The translations under genes and the position numbers were made by a program. The notes under the pieces were generated by a model, which did no database searches, was not told the DNA's origin, and saw nothing but the letters and a program-made list of their open reading frames with translations. Source: an uncultured Paracoccaceae bacterium (GTDB lineage: Bacteria; Pseudomonadota; Alphaproteobacteria; Rhodobacterales; Rhodobacteraceae). Taken from it: a DNA stretch of 64,000 nucleotides. Of the stretch, positions 1-11,196 are shown piece after piece. The stretch is from contig CALSOO010000002.1 of NCBI GenBank assembly GCA_943787985.1, positions 186,001 through 250,000 on the forward strand, read 5' to 3'. Every line of letters starts with the position of its first letter. Position 1 is the stretch's first letter.

Positions 1-157
1 CCCAAACGGCGTGGCGCTTATGAAACCGTTTGGTGTAACGGTCCGCCCAGTCGGCCTCTTGCATAATGCGCGTTGCAAGCGACACGCGTTCTTCTGGTTC
101 AACACACATCAAAGCACGTGCCGTATGCGTGAGGTCCGTGATATGGACAGGCCGCAT
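1..157 (-). CDS. Hypothetical protein downstream of the GTA cluster, 5' part only (DUF7742-like)
   Basis: The reading frame starts with ATG at 157, which overlaps the TGA stop of GTA gp15 (TGATG junction), and runs off the left end of the window. About 52 residues are visible. They begin MRPVHITDLTHTAR and contain ATRIMQEADWADRYTKRF, a short helical, charged stretch. A small protein of this look commonly follows gp15 in Rhodobacterales, so the call rests on position plus the recalled pattern. The tight coupling suggests translation from the GTA message. Function is unknown. Confidence 0.55.
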   Translation of the reverse strand, partial: MRPVHITDLTHTARALMCVEPEERVSLATRIMQEADWADRYTKRFHKRHAVW

Positions 158-3100
158 CAGCCCAGCGCCTGAACGGATGCAAATGGCCCTGCTCCATAAC
201 GCGCGGAAATTTGGGCGACCCCGATAGAGTAGACACCGGACACGCCATCAGCCGCTCTCAACGCAAAGGAATAGGCCCACTCCGGCGCGTTCAAAATTTC
301 TTCTCGAACAATTTCACCGCCAGAGGTCACGCGCAGTGCGTAGCTTTCAGTCTCTTCACCGATTGGAACATCGCTTGTTCCCCAATCATCGCCCTCTATA
401 CGCGTCCGCCTGATCCAGTAAAAGCCGTGGTCGGCAGTCAAGTCGTCAACACGTAAGTGTGCCGGAGCCAAAGGCCTCAAACCATTGCCTGCAAAAGAAA
501 ACGTACGGCTCAAGAATGAAGGATGGTCATACCCACTCTTTGCCGGACCGATCAGAAAGTTCTGTTCGACATTGCGCAAATTACTGGCGAATTCGATCTG
601 TTTGGGAACACCGTTCAACAACACGAACCATGAACCCTCGGGCCAATGATCTGGCGCAATCGCGTCAGTACCGGCTTGCCCCCGCAACATCCGCGACAAT
701 TCAAATGTGTTGGGCCCAACAAGTTCAGCACCTTGAAACTGCACAATTTCCCAGCCACCTGGAGAGCCATCGCCAATTGCCGCCAAATTGCCCCCCGACA
801 ACAACGATGCATCAGAGATCGACGACAATGCACCATGGATCAGGCGCACCGTAAGGGCGGCTTTGTGATCAATTACACCGGAGGGCGCTTTTTCAAGGGC
901 GGAGCCAGTGACCCCTATCACCGAACGTGACTGCAGTGTTGTGTTGAGACCAAAGTTCTCTTCATCAGATGACTGGTACACCGCAATCTCGCCGGGCCAA
1001 ATCTTGCCAGACGCCGCGATATGAGGTGCATGAGGGACCTCGTCTCCAGTCATCAAAGGCAAGTCCAGAAACAGCGGCGTGACGGGTACCGGCGCGACGA
1101 ACTCTTCTACCCGCGCCAGATCGTCTTTCAATTCGGAAGGGATGTATACCGCCGGATCAACCCGCACTGCATCAATCAATTGGGAGCCACCATGTTCGAC
1201 ACGATCAACGCGGAACAGCCCAGCGCCCTCACCTTCCTCACCTGGAAGACGAATGACATCTCCCGCACCAACAGCCGCTTTGGACAATGGCAAAGCAAGT
1301 CGAACTGTATCACGCGCCAAACGCGCCTCAGCCAACCACCGTTCTGTCACCTGACGCCCTTCAAGGCGGGTCAAAGACAGCGGAACATCGCTAGAAGACA
1401 CGGAATGTGTCGCTTCATCAGAAAGAACCGCCTCTTCCGATATAGTGTCGTAGTTCCCATCCGACTGTGTGAAGCGCAAACGCACTCGACCGGTCATCTC
1501 TGCTTCCGCTTCACGAGATTGTTCAAGAATATTCTCAAGGTCCGGGTTTAGTGCAAGTTCCCCCAAGTCCAATTCGGTGGCATGCAATCCATCGCGCATC
1601 TTGAAAGTCAAAGCACCTTCGCGCTCAACAGCATCAAACCCGTACCGCAACATCAAAGGTTGCAACATAGAGCGTGCATCAGACACATCTGTCACCATGA
1701 AACCGCGCACAAGGCCGTACAATCCAGTCGTGTCATAATGGACGAGCCCAGCGCGCTCACAAATCTCTCCCACAACCGATGCCAATGAACGTGCAGACGT
1801 TCGCCCGTTGATCCAGTGCCCCTGAGTATAATTGGGACCATCACTCCAAACAGAAGTACTGTTGGGAAAAAATGGAAAGGGTCGAGTGTCCCATGCCCAA
1901 ACGTAAGCGCGCGACGTATCAATCATGCGCCCCTCGTATACTTCGGACGCAGGGTTGTTTGCTTCATCGTTCCAGTATTCGGCCATAGCGCGCAAATACT
2001 GCTTTTGTATCAGATCATCACGGGCACCATTGGAGAAGTGTGGCAACTTACTTTCAGAAGATCTGGCATCGATGAAAGTATTTGGTTGGTTCGTTCCCTT
2101 GTCGACAGCCGCGCATCCAAGCTCTGTGAACCAAACGGGTTTCGCTTCTGGATCCCAAACGGTTGGCTCAGTGGCTCTGACGCCATCGATACGTTCATAG
2201 TGCAGCAAGGACCACCAACTCCGGATATCCTTGTATCGCCACACCCATGGCTCGGCCTCTGCGTCATCGGTAATGGGTGTCCGTATCTGCGCATTGCGGG
2301 CATCAATCGAATGGTAATACCAATCATAGCCCTCTCCACCCTCAATGTTGCCTTTAAGGTAGTCCAGATTGTAAACCGCACCAAAAGGCGCATCGGTGTG
2401 ATCAACGCCATCCCGCCAGTCGGACAAGGGCATGTAGTTGTCAATGCCCACAAAGTCGATGTTCTCATCCATCCAAAGAGGATCAAGATGGAAATAACGG
2501 TCACCTGGTGCGTCCACGGGTTGATACCCAAAGTACTCTGACCAATCCGCTGCATAAGAGATCTTTGTAGCAGCACCCAGCAGCACCCGCACTTCAGAGG
2601 CCAAGGCCCGCAAGCGCTCAACAGCAGGAAAACGATGGTTTTCGCCGCGAATTTGAGTTAACCCGCGCATCTCTGTCGCTATGCAAAATGCATCAACGCC
2701 ACCCGCGGCTTGGCACAATGCAGCATAGTGGAGAATAAAGCGGCTCATGCTCCATTCTTCGGGACCCGTGTAGACAACCGATTGACCTGATACAGTAAAG
2801 TCAGCAGCCGTTGCTGAGCCAAAAAATGCATCAACTTCTGCGACAGCAGCCGCTGTTTTGTCCGTGGTGCCACTTACACCAGGAGCTTTTTGCGTTGTTA
2901 TGCGCCCACGCCATGGTAACGCTGGTTGGCTCTCTTGATCAGAGTATGGATCGGCCAGCATGTTCCCTTCCATTTGCTCCATCAGGATAAACGGGTAAAA
3001 CATGACAGAAGCGCCTGCATTGTTCATGGCTTGGATTGCTTCAATCACGGACGCATCCGATGGTGTACCGCCATAGATTGGGCGATCGTCTACTTTAGCA

Positions 3101-4093
3101 ATCTCCTCAGCCGTTTGGCGGGTCAGTCCAGAGACGGACCAAGGCATATTTTGCCCATCAGCCAGCTTCTGCTCAACTTTTGGCTTCAGGAGGCACGAAC
3201 CAGCACGCAAGTCGTCACCAAACCAGCTCACCACCAATGACGCGGCCTTACAATTCGGCAACTCTTGTTCAAGCATGCTCAAAGACTGAACAAAGTCTGC
3301 CCGGCCTGTTGGCGAGTTTACGTTCACACCCGACTGCGCGCCTTCACTGTCGGAAAAATAGACCGGAGTTGACGCAAGAGCATATTCGCCTGTACCCGGA
3401 ATCATAGCCACAGCTTTGATAGCGCGCGTCATTTCCATGTCCGCACCAAGTTCCTGAGGTTGCTCTGCGCGAAGAACCTCAAAGGAAAACTGGGGAACAC
3501 GGTTGCCAAAAGCCTGCAGAGCAAGGTTCTCAATGACGACATAAGCTGTCCCGCGATAGGCGGGGACACTCCCTGCCCCCTCCACCGCTTCAATGGCAGA
3601 GTCAGGAAGTTGATCCATCGTTCCGTGATAGACACGCATGTTCAGATCGTTCGGGGAAATCTCGTCACCATCAGCCCAGATACGGCCAACACCTGTGATC
3701 TCGCCTTCGCACAAAGCAATCGCGAGGCTCACAGAATAGCTATATTCAGTGCTTTGCGGTTGAGAGGGGGCACCTTTACCACCGCCGGTCACGGTACTTG
3801 CTTCGGCAAAGTCAGATGCCCAGATCACCTGCCCGCCCACCCGCATCCGGCCATAAGACCTGACGCAATCGGCGCGCCCTCCCCGGCCTTGGTCAGGCGA
3901 AAGCTGTTCTATGCTGGCCCGTCTCAACCGCGTCAGAGCCCTGCCCCCAGCAACCCTCTGGTCGATCGCCCGTCCCGAGCAGTTGCCCCGACCGCCCGCC
4001 CGATATCGGCCACCGACGACAACCCCGCCACCGTGCCACCCGACATGAGCCACCGACAGCGGCTCCTGCCGCCGAAAGAAGTACCGTCGCCAT
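157..4093 (-). CDS. GTA gp15, host-specificity / glycoside-hydrolase-like phage tail protein (frameshifted near its start)
   Basis: This is the last and largest GTA structural gene, about 1310 residues, predicted to form the tail tip that contacts the recipient cell. The body from about position 3850 down to the stop at 157 is open and includes a TIM-barrel-like glycosidase segment (for example VWFTELGCAAVDKG) followed by baseplate-like beta-rich repeats. The true start is ATG at 4093 (MATVLLSAAGAAVGGS), overlapping the gp14 stop. The frame is lost shortly after and regained before YGRMRVGGQVIWAS, so at least two indels lie between about 3880 and 4050. The family start (Ala/Gly-rich, then the conserved RMRVGGQVIW block) is recognisable across both frames. 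Confidence 0.9.
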
Positions 4094-4595
4094 CAGAGCA
4101 CCTCTATTGAAAAATCTGTGGGAAATTTTGCAGGATATGTCAAACACGCGCCACAATTCGCCGCCGCCACGGCGCGCTTAGCGCGCTCTCGACCACGCCA
4201 TGCCCGTCTATACGCATGCACGAATCGTCGCATCCTGCGCCGGTCCTGCACCATCAATACCCAAGTGCTTCGCCACCGACTGCCGCTGCGCATCCGGAAC
4301 AAGATCACATCGCCCGCCTCCGGGCGGCTCGTCGGAGTTCTGCTTCGACCAGGAAGTGCCGCCGCATAGCCGCGTCCCATAACCGCTCTTCACCCTGCGG
4401 CTCGGACCAGTCCATCGAATAGGCCGGAACGTCGCCTCGGGCTCAGCGCCCTAGAACTTCGCGCCACACCCCCCTGAGACCAGCCCCAGGCAATCCGTCC
4501 CGGCCCCTTTGCGCCGCGCGGCCTGGTGGCGCATACGGCGTGCCCACCCAGCCGCGTGCGCCACAGCGAGCAATCACGGTTCCACGCCCACTCAT
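4093..4595 (-). CDS. GTA gp14, NlpC/P60-type cell wall peptidase of the tail (multiply frameshifted)
   Basis: In GTA particles this protein is the tail-associated peptidoglycan peptidase. The inferred start is ATG at 4595 (MSGRGTVIAR, then WVGTPYA), overlapping the gp13 stop. The catalytic cysteine context survives in one frame as GAT TGC CTG GGG (Asp-Cys-Leu-Gly). The C-terminal half appears in another frame as GDVILFRMRSG followed by a FVHAY-like segment, and it stops at 4093 on the gp15 start codon. Four or more indels scatter the product over three frames. Length after correction would be about 165 residues, near the family norm. Confidence 0.72.
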
Positions 4596-5562
4596 CTGCG
4601 CAAGCTCCCCCCGGTGTTCGGGTTGCTCAGATTGCTGAGGCACCGACTCATCACCCAGTCTTCGCCGGGCAATATCCGGGAACCCCTGATAGTTCAGCAA
4701 TATTCGTAAACTTCAGCCGACATGCTGTCGACCCGCTTGTCACAACCCGACGCTCAAGCCGCACAGTGTCGCCTACAGCTGAACACCCCCGCGCGAATAG
4801 GCTGCCACAGCTCGATAACCCGGGCTTGCCCACCGTCAAGCCGATCCTGCTTGACCGTCACCCCACAGGCCCTTTGCGCCCGCTCCGGACTCCGCAATGT
4901 CCAGGCGTCCGCGTTGGCAAACCAAGCCTCGGCTCGAACCCCGCCAAATCGCGGTCCAGCGAAACACACGATTCTCCGCGACCTGCAGAACCTGCTCAAC
5001 CGCCCGTTCTTCAAGGCGTAACCCGGCCTGCGCCAGGTCAAACCCACAGGCCCCGTCCCCCAGCACCGCCGTGCACGGTTTTTGGTAGACCCGGCCCACA
5101 TCGGTCGGTTCAGCGCCTCGGTCAACCCGCGCAGCTCCGCGTGGAACGCCCCGCCACTGCGCGGCGCATTTCCCCGATTGTGCCGCGAAACTGCATCCAG
5201 CGCTCGTCGACATCCGCCCAGTTCACCATCCAGGCCCGCACCTCGGCCCCGTCAAGGCGGCCAGCCTCGATGTCGGCTCTTCGCGCAACCGCGGCATCCG
5301 CTCAAAGCGCGCCAATGGCCTCCGCATTGTCCACCGACAGCCCGGTGCTTTGCTGTAACGCCTAAGAGGATGCGCGACAGGCCCGTCTCGGCCTCGAACA
5401 GTGGTCCCGACCTTCAAACTCGCAACGTCCAGATCGTGGTCCGTAAAGCCCAGCTACTGGTCCCCATCCGCGCGGGTGATACGCCCAACAGCGGCACACG
5501 GCTGGTCTCGCCCGAGGCTCAACATGCGCCTGATACGCTTCTGACTGATCCCGCTGGTCCAT
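4592..5562 (-). CDS. GTA gp13, DUF2163-type baseplate hub protein (multiply frameshifted)
   Basis: Predicted baseplate component of the GTA tail. The start ATG at 5562 overlaps the gp12 stop, and the stop at 4592 overlaps the gp14 start. Recognisable family blocks in successive frames are LSVDNAEAIGAL-like, EALNRPMGRVYQ-like, KPCTAVLGDGACGFDLAQ, VIKQDRLDGG-like, VIELWQPIRAGV, CRLKFTN and NYQGFPDI, ending NPNTGGSLRR. At least five frame changes are needed to join them. Corrected length is about 320 residues, slightly above the usual 290-300. Confidence 0.72.
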
Positions 5563-6186
5563 CAGACCCGCACCTCCACCACGGGCACATTCGGTACAGC
5601 ACCCGCCTGAAAACGTCGCCACGCTGGTCTGGAATGCGGTCGGTGTCAAACCGCACCGGAACATCAAATTCGAACCCGGCCGTAATCTGCCATGTCTCCG
5701 GGCGGATGCACAAACGTGATCAACCCCGTGGTCGCATCGACCTCGTAATCCACGTTTCCTGCAACTCGTCCTGCTCCACCCCTACGCGGACCGTGCCGCC
5801 ACCGGCTTGGCTGATCGGCCGGCATAGCTATGCTGACCGGAACGATAGACCTTCACCAGCGGAAAACCCGTGTGTGCCCGTCCCCAACTGCAATCTCCTG
5901 ATCCCGAAAGAACATCCGCACCGGCCCGCCCGGATTTGAAGTCAGACCAGTCCTTCCAGCGAAACCCATACATCTGCCCGCGCGCGCTTCAAAAAACGCG
6001 ATCAGCGTCTCCACGTCATCCAGCGACCGCATCCCCAGTCCGGCGTCATAGCGGCGCCGGAATGCGCCCAGGGCGTGTTGCGTTCCTCAAACCCGTTGGC
6101 CAGCGTCACCACATCCGTGCGTCGCTCTGGCCCCCCACTGAGCCAAAGCTCAGCGAGGCCGGAAACCTCACTTCATGAAATCTCAT
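5562..6186 (-). CDS. GTA gp12, DUF2460-type distal tail protein (multiply frameshifted)
   Basis: Predicted distal tail protein joining the tail tube to the baseplate. The start is ATG at 6186 (MRFHEVRFPASLSFGS), preceded by AAGGGGAGCAACG. Family blocks visible in different frames are GGPERRTDVV, GFRWKDWSDFKS, PLVKVY and TAGFEFDVPVRFDTD, ending VEVRV at the TGA on the gp13 start codon. Corrected length is about 205 residues, as expected for TIGR02217/DUF2460 proteins. Four or more indels interrupt it. Confidence 0.75.
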
Positions 6187-6201
6187 CGTTGCTCCCCTTG
6201 A

Positions 6202-6863
6202 TTAGCGGTTGCGATTGCCCGGCCCAAGCGCGCGGCTCATCTGTGCTGCGATCTGCCCCTGACTGCGCTGAAATCCTCTGGGCGTCGGGCGTCCTGATGT
6301 TCATCACCACACTTACGCACCCCTGCCACCGCCGCCGCGCACGCCCAGCTTGCCATCAGGACCCCGCGCCAATGGCATGATCGCCTCTGGACCCGGCCTC
6401 GCCCATCAGCCCCATGCCGCCACGCATCGGAAAGCGTGTCGGCCCCGACACACGCCGCCATTGGCAAAGGGCATCACCCGGCCCTGCGAAAAGCTGCGCC
6501 GTCGGCAAAGGGCAAAACCCCTTGCACCAGGCCGCCCACCCCCTGGCCAGCAAGCCGCCAAAATGGTCCGTCACCGGCTTGATCGCCGCTGAATACGTCG
6601 TCTGGATCATCGACCGCGCCACAGTTTCCAGCGCATCCGACAACTTCATGCCATCCAGAACCACGCCGTCAAATGCCCGCCGCAACCCGCGCGACAACCC
6701 GCGTTCCAACGTCGCAACATCGCTGGCCTGTAGCGGACAGTGAATCGCGCATCCGGCGCAGCTCGCTATCGAACCCGGCCGCCATCCCGGCGGCCGCGCC
6801 CAGACTGTCTTCCAGCGCATCGGCCTGATCGTCCAGCGCCTCTATCCCGTCCCGCTCATTCAT
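6202..6863 (-). CDS. GTA gp11, short tape-measure-like tail protein (frameshifted)
   Basis: In the GTA family this is a roughly 220-residue tape-measure-type protein. The product reads as an acidic helical N-terminus (GIEALDDQADALEDSLG), then GLRRAFDGVVLDGMKLSD and TYSAAIKPVTDHFGGLL, and a C-terminus ending GRGNRNR in other frames. ATG at 6863 is preferred over ATG at 6869, because AGGAG lies about eight bases upstream of 6863 but abuts 6869. The stop of gp10.1 overlaps this start. At least three indels break it. Confidence 0.75.
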
Positions 6864-7061
6864 TGCCATCTCCTAGATCTTTGTCCGGATACGCCGCCTG
6901 CAAGGCATCCAGGCCTGCCCGGCCCATCGGGGCCTGACCTGCGCCCTGGCCCCAGCATCAGCCGCAACTCTGCCGGCGTCAGACGCCAGAACTCGATCTG
7001 GCGTCAGCCCCAACCCCTGCATCCCCGCCCGCATCAGCGCGGGCCAGTCAAACCCGCTCAC
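6856..7061 (-). CDS. GTA gp10.1, tail assembly chaperone-like protein (frameshifted)
   Basis: Small protein of about 67 residues containing SGFDWPALMRAGMQGLGL and, after removal of two inserted C bases, a C-terminus ending DKDLGDGNE. This matches the rcc01693-neighbour/TIGR02216 type of phage tail assembly chaperone. The start is GTG at 7061, overlapping the gp10 TGA (GCGTGAGC). The stop at 6856 overlaps the beginning of gp11. The two insertions that can be traced are in GATcGAG and in GGGcGCA. Confidence 0.72.
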
Positions 7062-7385
7062 GCTGCGCCGGGCATCATGAAGGCCCGTGCCAACAGCTCT
7101 GCGCGCCAACCCGCGCCGCAGCCATCGGCCCGCCGTCAATCTCGGCCTGCAAGGTCCGAGTCACTCGCCGTGATCTCTGCGCCACCACCGCGCAACCCGG
7201 CGACCACCACCGCCAGCACATCACGGGTTGAGAACCCGCCGCCCTCAAACCGTTCCACCAGGTCCAGCAACGATCCGGTCTCCAGCGTCCGCTTCCAACC
7301 CGGCCAACGCACCCAGTGTCAGCTTCAGCACCCGACGCTGCCCATCAATGACTAACGCCACCTCTCCCGTCCACGGATTGGTCAT
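7058..7385 (-). CDS. GTA gp10, small tail protein (DUF3356/gene transfer agent family, frameshifted)
   Basis: About 108 residues after correction. It starts at ATG 7385 (MTNPWTGEVALVIDG), continues with KLTLGALAGLEA and, in another frame, LLDLVERFEGGGFSTRDVLA. It ends with ARAFMMPGAA before the TGA that overlaps the gp10.1 start. The block is typical of the small protein between the major tail protein and the tail chaperone in GTA clusters. Frame changes occur after GLEAD and near 7140. Confidence 0.72.
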
Positions 7386-7390
7386 GGCCC

Positions 7391-7809
7391 TCAGATCGCC
7401 GTAAAGATCAGCGACCCGGCACTGGCCATCGACATCTCATAGGTCGCCTCGCCATTATGGCTGCCGGCATATTCGATCGACGTCACCTGAAACGCACCTT
7501 CGACAATGCCGAAATCCGGGATGACCACCTGAAACTCCGGGGTCTCTCCGTCGAAAGAACAACTGCCGCGCCCGCTCGTCCGTTCCCGCATCGCTGAAAC
7601 ACACCAGAGCCAGAGATCGAGGCCGTTTTAACGCACCCGGCCCCCGACAGTAACTCGCGCCAGCCCCCCTGGCTCTCCAAGCTGGTCACATCCACGCTCT
7701 CCGCGTTGAAACTCACGCGCGTAGCCCGCAGGCCCGCGATGGTTTCGAACTGACCGGTTCCGGTCATATCCACTTTGACCAATAGGTCCTTGCCGTTCTG
7801 GGCACCCAT
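7391..7809 (-). CDS. GTA gp9, major tail tube protein (frameshifted)
   Basis: This is the major tail protein that polymerises into the tail tube. The N-terminal part MGAQNGKDLLVKVDMTGTGQ through SVDVTSLESQGGWRELL is in one frame. The C-terminal part GETPEFQVVIPDFGIVEG to SAGSLIFTAI is in another. Between them, two inserted C bases (CAGcGAT and TTTcGAC) explain most of the break. The corrected protein has about 137 residues, the usual gp9 size. It begins five bases from gp10 and follows gp8 closely. Confidence 0.85.
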
Positions 7810-7837
7810 ACCGCTTCTCCATAGATTGCTTGCTTAG

Positions 7838-8259
7838 TTAGTCTTCCACCCGGGCGCGGAATCGCAGATCAATGCGCCGAACCCGCCCGGCCTTACCACT
7901 GCGCCGGGCCGACGCACGCTCGAACCACAGCCCCACCAAACGGCCCCGCGACTCAGGGTCAGGTCGGCATCCATCCAACGCATCCCCACTCGCCGCGGCC
8001 GCCGCCTTGTGCCCCACCAAAACCGGCCGCTTCGGTCACCACGGACACGGTGAACCGATGCACAGGCACCGCTGCCGGTCTTGTCCGACCGGTCGCTGCA
8101 CCGTCTTCGGGGCCAAGCGCTGACGTAGGTCTGTGGCAAATCTGCCCGACGGGATCGCATCATAGATCGCGCCCCCCACCAAGCCACCAACCTGCGTATC
8201 CGCCTGCAAAGTGCCTGATACACCGCCGATTGTAATGCAGCCGCCATACCGTAACTCAT
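7838..8259 (-). CDS. GTA gp8, DUF3168-type tail completion protein (frameshifted)
   Basis: Predicted tail terminator/completion protein. It starts at ATG 8259 (MSYGMAAALQSAVYQAL), overlapping the gp7 stop as ATGA. Later family blocks LPQTYVS, ALDGADLTLS-like and RGRLVGLWFERA are in other frames, and it ends RFRARVED at the TAA at 7838. Corrected length of about 137 residues matches DUF3168 proteins. Confidence 0.78.
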
Positions 8260-8594
8260 GCCGCCACCTCCTCGTCTGCGAAGCAGGTCAGATACCGTCC
8301 CTCCGGGTCGCGATCAGCCACCGCCTGAATGACGAACAAACGCGCGCCTTCGCGAAACCGCTGCTCTGGCTTGGGCCGGGATGCAGCACCATCCGGCGCG
8401 GCCCGCACCACAATGCTTGATACCCCACCGCCGAAACCGGCCCACCCGCCACCGCCCGTTCACGCCCTGTACGGGCCGCTCACCTCGGCCCAAAGGCTCG
8501 CCCAGACAGCCCAGTTTCGCTGAATCCCCCGGCCCCATCGCTGCGACTGCTCCGGCGCTTCCAGCATCAGCCGCCGGTTCAAACGCGGCGTCAT
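8256..8594 (-). CDS. GTA gp7, head-tail joining/adaptor protein (frameshifted)
   Basis: About 112 residues after correction. The start ATG 8594 gives MTPRLNRRLMLEAPE, continuing with a WAVWASLWAEVSGPYRA-like segment. A C-terminus in another frame contains EQRFREGARLFVIQAVA-like sequence and ends at the TGA on the gp8 start. The order gp6-gp7-gp8 and the overlaps agree with the canonical GTA cluster. Confidence 0.72.
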
Positions 8595-9187
8595 GCCCTG
8601 CCCCGCAGACCAAATCCGCATCACTTGTAACGCTGGATCAGGCTGGTCACACCAAATGGCATACACCCATCGACTCAGCCGGTCTCGTTGCGGTACTCAT
8701 AATAATGCGCCGCCAGCATCAAGACCGCCTGCGCCAGATCAGCCGGCATATCCGCCCACCGGCACCATCCCTGCACGAAAGATCATGACCACTGACCGCC
8801 CTGTCGGCACCATCGGCAACGCAGACCCGTGCACGCAACCGCGGGCGCTGCTGTCGGCTTCCAGCCAATACGCATCGTGGCCACCGTCCACGAGCGCCGT
8901 ACCACGGTCACCATGTCGCCACAGTGATTGCCTCGACGGGGGCCACGGGCAGAACTCTGCCCCTGACCGATCACGCCAAATGCGCTCAGCGTCCAGCTGA
9001 AGGCTCGCTCCATCAGAACCTTGCCTGTGCGCGCCTCGATCGCCGCAATCGACGCGCGCAAAAAGCTGCGTAAAACCTCATCTTGCAGCGTGTCTTCGCC
9101 AAACCCGGTGCCCTGCCGCAAATGCGCCTTGAACTCATCCACCGGCAGGGCCGCGTCGGGCACTGTGGTTTCCTCGATCAACATCAT
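8591..9187 (-). CDS. GTA gp6, head-tail connector protein (frameshifted)
   Basis: Connector between the portal and the tail. The N-terminus MMLIEETTVPDAALPVDEF, then FKAHLRQGTGFGEDTL and SIAAIEARTGKVLMERAFS, is in one clean frame from ATG 9187. The rest is split over several frames and ends in the gp7 start overlap at 8591. Corrected length of about 198 residues fits the family. It is preceded by a gap of 190 bases after the capsid gene, longer than other gaps in the cluster. Confidence 0.78.
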
Positions 9188-9377
9188 GGAACGTCTCCAG
9201 AAAAATACGGCCCCTGTCCGTGTCCAGTCCCTGATAAGGGTCGTGACCCTTGGAACCGGGCGCGCGCCAGCCCATTGTTGCTCGGACGGAGGGGAGCAGC
9301 TAGACAACGCAAGGCCTTCACGGCGCGCACCCGGACAACGGGCCGGCCACCGCCCTCCCGCCACTCACAGACACGCC
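9188..9377 (-). other. Gap between capsid gene gp5 and connector gene gp6
   Basis: No family-like protein is visible here. It contains a 7-bp inverted repeat at 9236-9251 (AAGGGTC, two bases, GACCCTT). This is the only gap over 100 bases within the GTA morphogenesis genes downstream of gp2. It could hold a processing site or translation-balance hairpin after the highly expressed capsid gene, but that is inference. Confidence 0.4.
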
Positions 9378-10555
9378 TTAGGCGGCTGCGAATTTCAGCA
9401 GCTTGATCGCTGCAAAATCGCTCACATCGCCGCCAACACGCTTGGTGGCATAAAACAGAACATGCGGCTTGGCGCTGAACGGGTCGCGCAGGACGCGCAG
9501 ATCAGGGCGCTCGGCGACGGTGTAGCCTGCGCGAAATCACCAAAGGCGATGGCATTGCACCTGTGGACACGTCAGGCATATCTTCGGCAACAACCACAGG
9601 ATAACCCATCAGACGCGCAGGCTCACCCGCCGCCAGACCATCGGACCACAGAAACGGCCATCATTATCCTTCAGCTTGCGCACGAGGCCGGCAGGTCTTG
9701 GAGTTCATCACAAAGGTACCATTGGCGCGGTATTCTGCGCCCAGAGCATACACCACGTCGATGATCGCCTCAGGGGTCACATCGGCGTCGATGCCCGTTG
9801 GAACATACCCAAGGTTGCCCCATGCCCAAACCTCGTTGTCGACAGTTGTGTGGGCCAAAAAGCCTTTTGGCTTGTCGATGCCATCACCGTTCACGAAAGC
9901 CGCTGCTTCAGCGCGGGCAAACTTGTCCGCGATGCGACCGGCCAGCCAACCCTCAATGTCAAACGCAGCTGTCATCCAGCAAACGCTGGGACGCTTTTGG
10001 CAAAGCGGACAGCTCGTGCAACTGGATCGTGATACGGTCAATAGACGGTGTCGCGCCTTCGGAAACAGAACCGGATTCCGTGGCCCACCCCGTGCCGACA
10101 TCAGAATGATCAATAAGCACATCGTAAGATGTGGCCTCGACATTCACGACAGAGGCGATCGCACGAATAGAGGCGGTCGCGTTCAACGTGGATTTGACAG
10201 TGTCAGACGTCTGAGGGTCAACAAGGTAACCCCCATCGCTGTTCACAGCCGTAGACAAGCCTTTGGCTTCGACTTCAAGACCGCGCAGACCATCATCATC
10301 GCCAGAACGCACATAGGCGTTGAAAGCTTTCTGATGGGGCGCGCCCGCGTCAGTGGCGCCGGCCAAAGGCGTACGAATGGCAGAGTTTGATTTACGATCC
10401 AGCATGGTCAGTCGCTCTTCTGTTTGTTGAAGTTTGGTTTGAATATCGGCTTGGAAGCCCTTGAAGTCGCTTACAAAGCCAGTGACGGCTCGCATCGCAC
10501 CCTCGGCTGGGGACAAACCTTCCCCGGCCCGAGAATTTATCTCGGTCTTGCTCAT
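9378..10555 (-). CDS. GTA gp5, HK97-fold major capsid protein (frameshifted)
   Basis: Major head protein, about 392 residues after correction. The start ATG 10555 (MSKTEINSRAGEG) has GAGGA upstream. The N-terminal part forms the coiled prohead scaffold-like segment (ADIQTKLQQTEERLTMLDRK) removed in HK97-type capsids. The shell domain follows (AFNAYVRSGDDDGLRGLE, GGYLVDPQ, and FDIEGWLAGRIADKFARAE after the first break). The frame is lost at about 9970 by an extra T (AGCtGCG) and again near 9694 (ACCtGCC). A missing C near 9650 follows. The C-terminus VSDFAAIKLLKFAAA reaches the TAA at 9378. Confidence 0.88.
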
Positions 10556-10595
10556 GAAGCTTTCCTCGATTGTTAAAGTGAACGGCGCATCGGGA

Positions 10596-11163
10596 TCAGC
10601 CCGAGTGGCGCGCCATCTGAGCGCGCAAACCTCAAAGGCCGCCGCCATATCCCGCAACACATCATCGTCAGCGGTCAACGCCTCGGATTTTGACGCAACG
10701 CGGGCACTGGGCAACATCGGGAAAGTGACCAAGAGACACCTCCCAAAGCTCCAGTTCCGTCAAGAGCCGCTGGCCCTTGTCGTTCTTTGTGGCCTTGCAG
10801 GGTCCGATACCCGATGGACAAACCATCAATGGCACCCGCCGCAATCAACGCTGCCGCCTCGCGCCCTTTTTGGGTGGTGTCAAGCAAACGCCCCTTCACC
10901 CACAGGCCTTTGGCGTCCTCACGCACCTCGTCCCAAACACCGATGGGTTGGGCGGGGTCATGTTGCCACAGCATCTTCACGCTGCGCGCTTTGGCAGCCA
11001 ATGCGCCGAGAGAGTTGCCATAAGCCCCTTTGCGCACCACATCGCCACCTTGATCACATTCGCCAAACAAGCTGGCGTAACCTTCAATCAGCGTGCCATC
11101 CTGCACTTCGATGCCATCGCCAAACCGAGCAAACTTATGCTCCAAACCAGTGTCCATATCCAT
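10596..11163 (-). CDS. GTA gp4, prohead serine protease (frameshifted)
   Basis: HK97-type prohead protease that trims the capsid N-terminus. The start ATG 11163 has AAGGAG upstream. DGTLIEGYASLFGECDQGGD, VKMLWQHDPAQPIGVWDE and AGAIDGLSIGYRTL are the typical blocks. Two +1 insertions (CAAgGCC and TCTtGGTC, at about 10790 and 10737) move the conserved LVTFPMLPSARV block into another frame. A third near 10620 restores a stop at 10596. Corrected length is about 188 residues. It sits directly before the capsid gene, as in all related clusters. Confidence 0.85.
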
Positions 11164-11196
11164 GGGCCACTCCTTTTGTTAATAAATTGAATGCCC

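Noticed and set aside
1816..2541. A 241-codon plus-strand frame inside GTA gp15
   Set aside because: It is antisense to the intact, family-matching body of gp15.
5082..5939. A 285-codon plus-strand frame in the GTA tail genes
   Set aside because: Pro/Arg/Ser-rich low-quality composition; it is antisense to recognisable gp12 and gp13 blocks.
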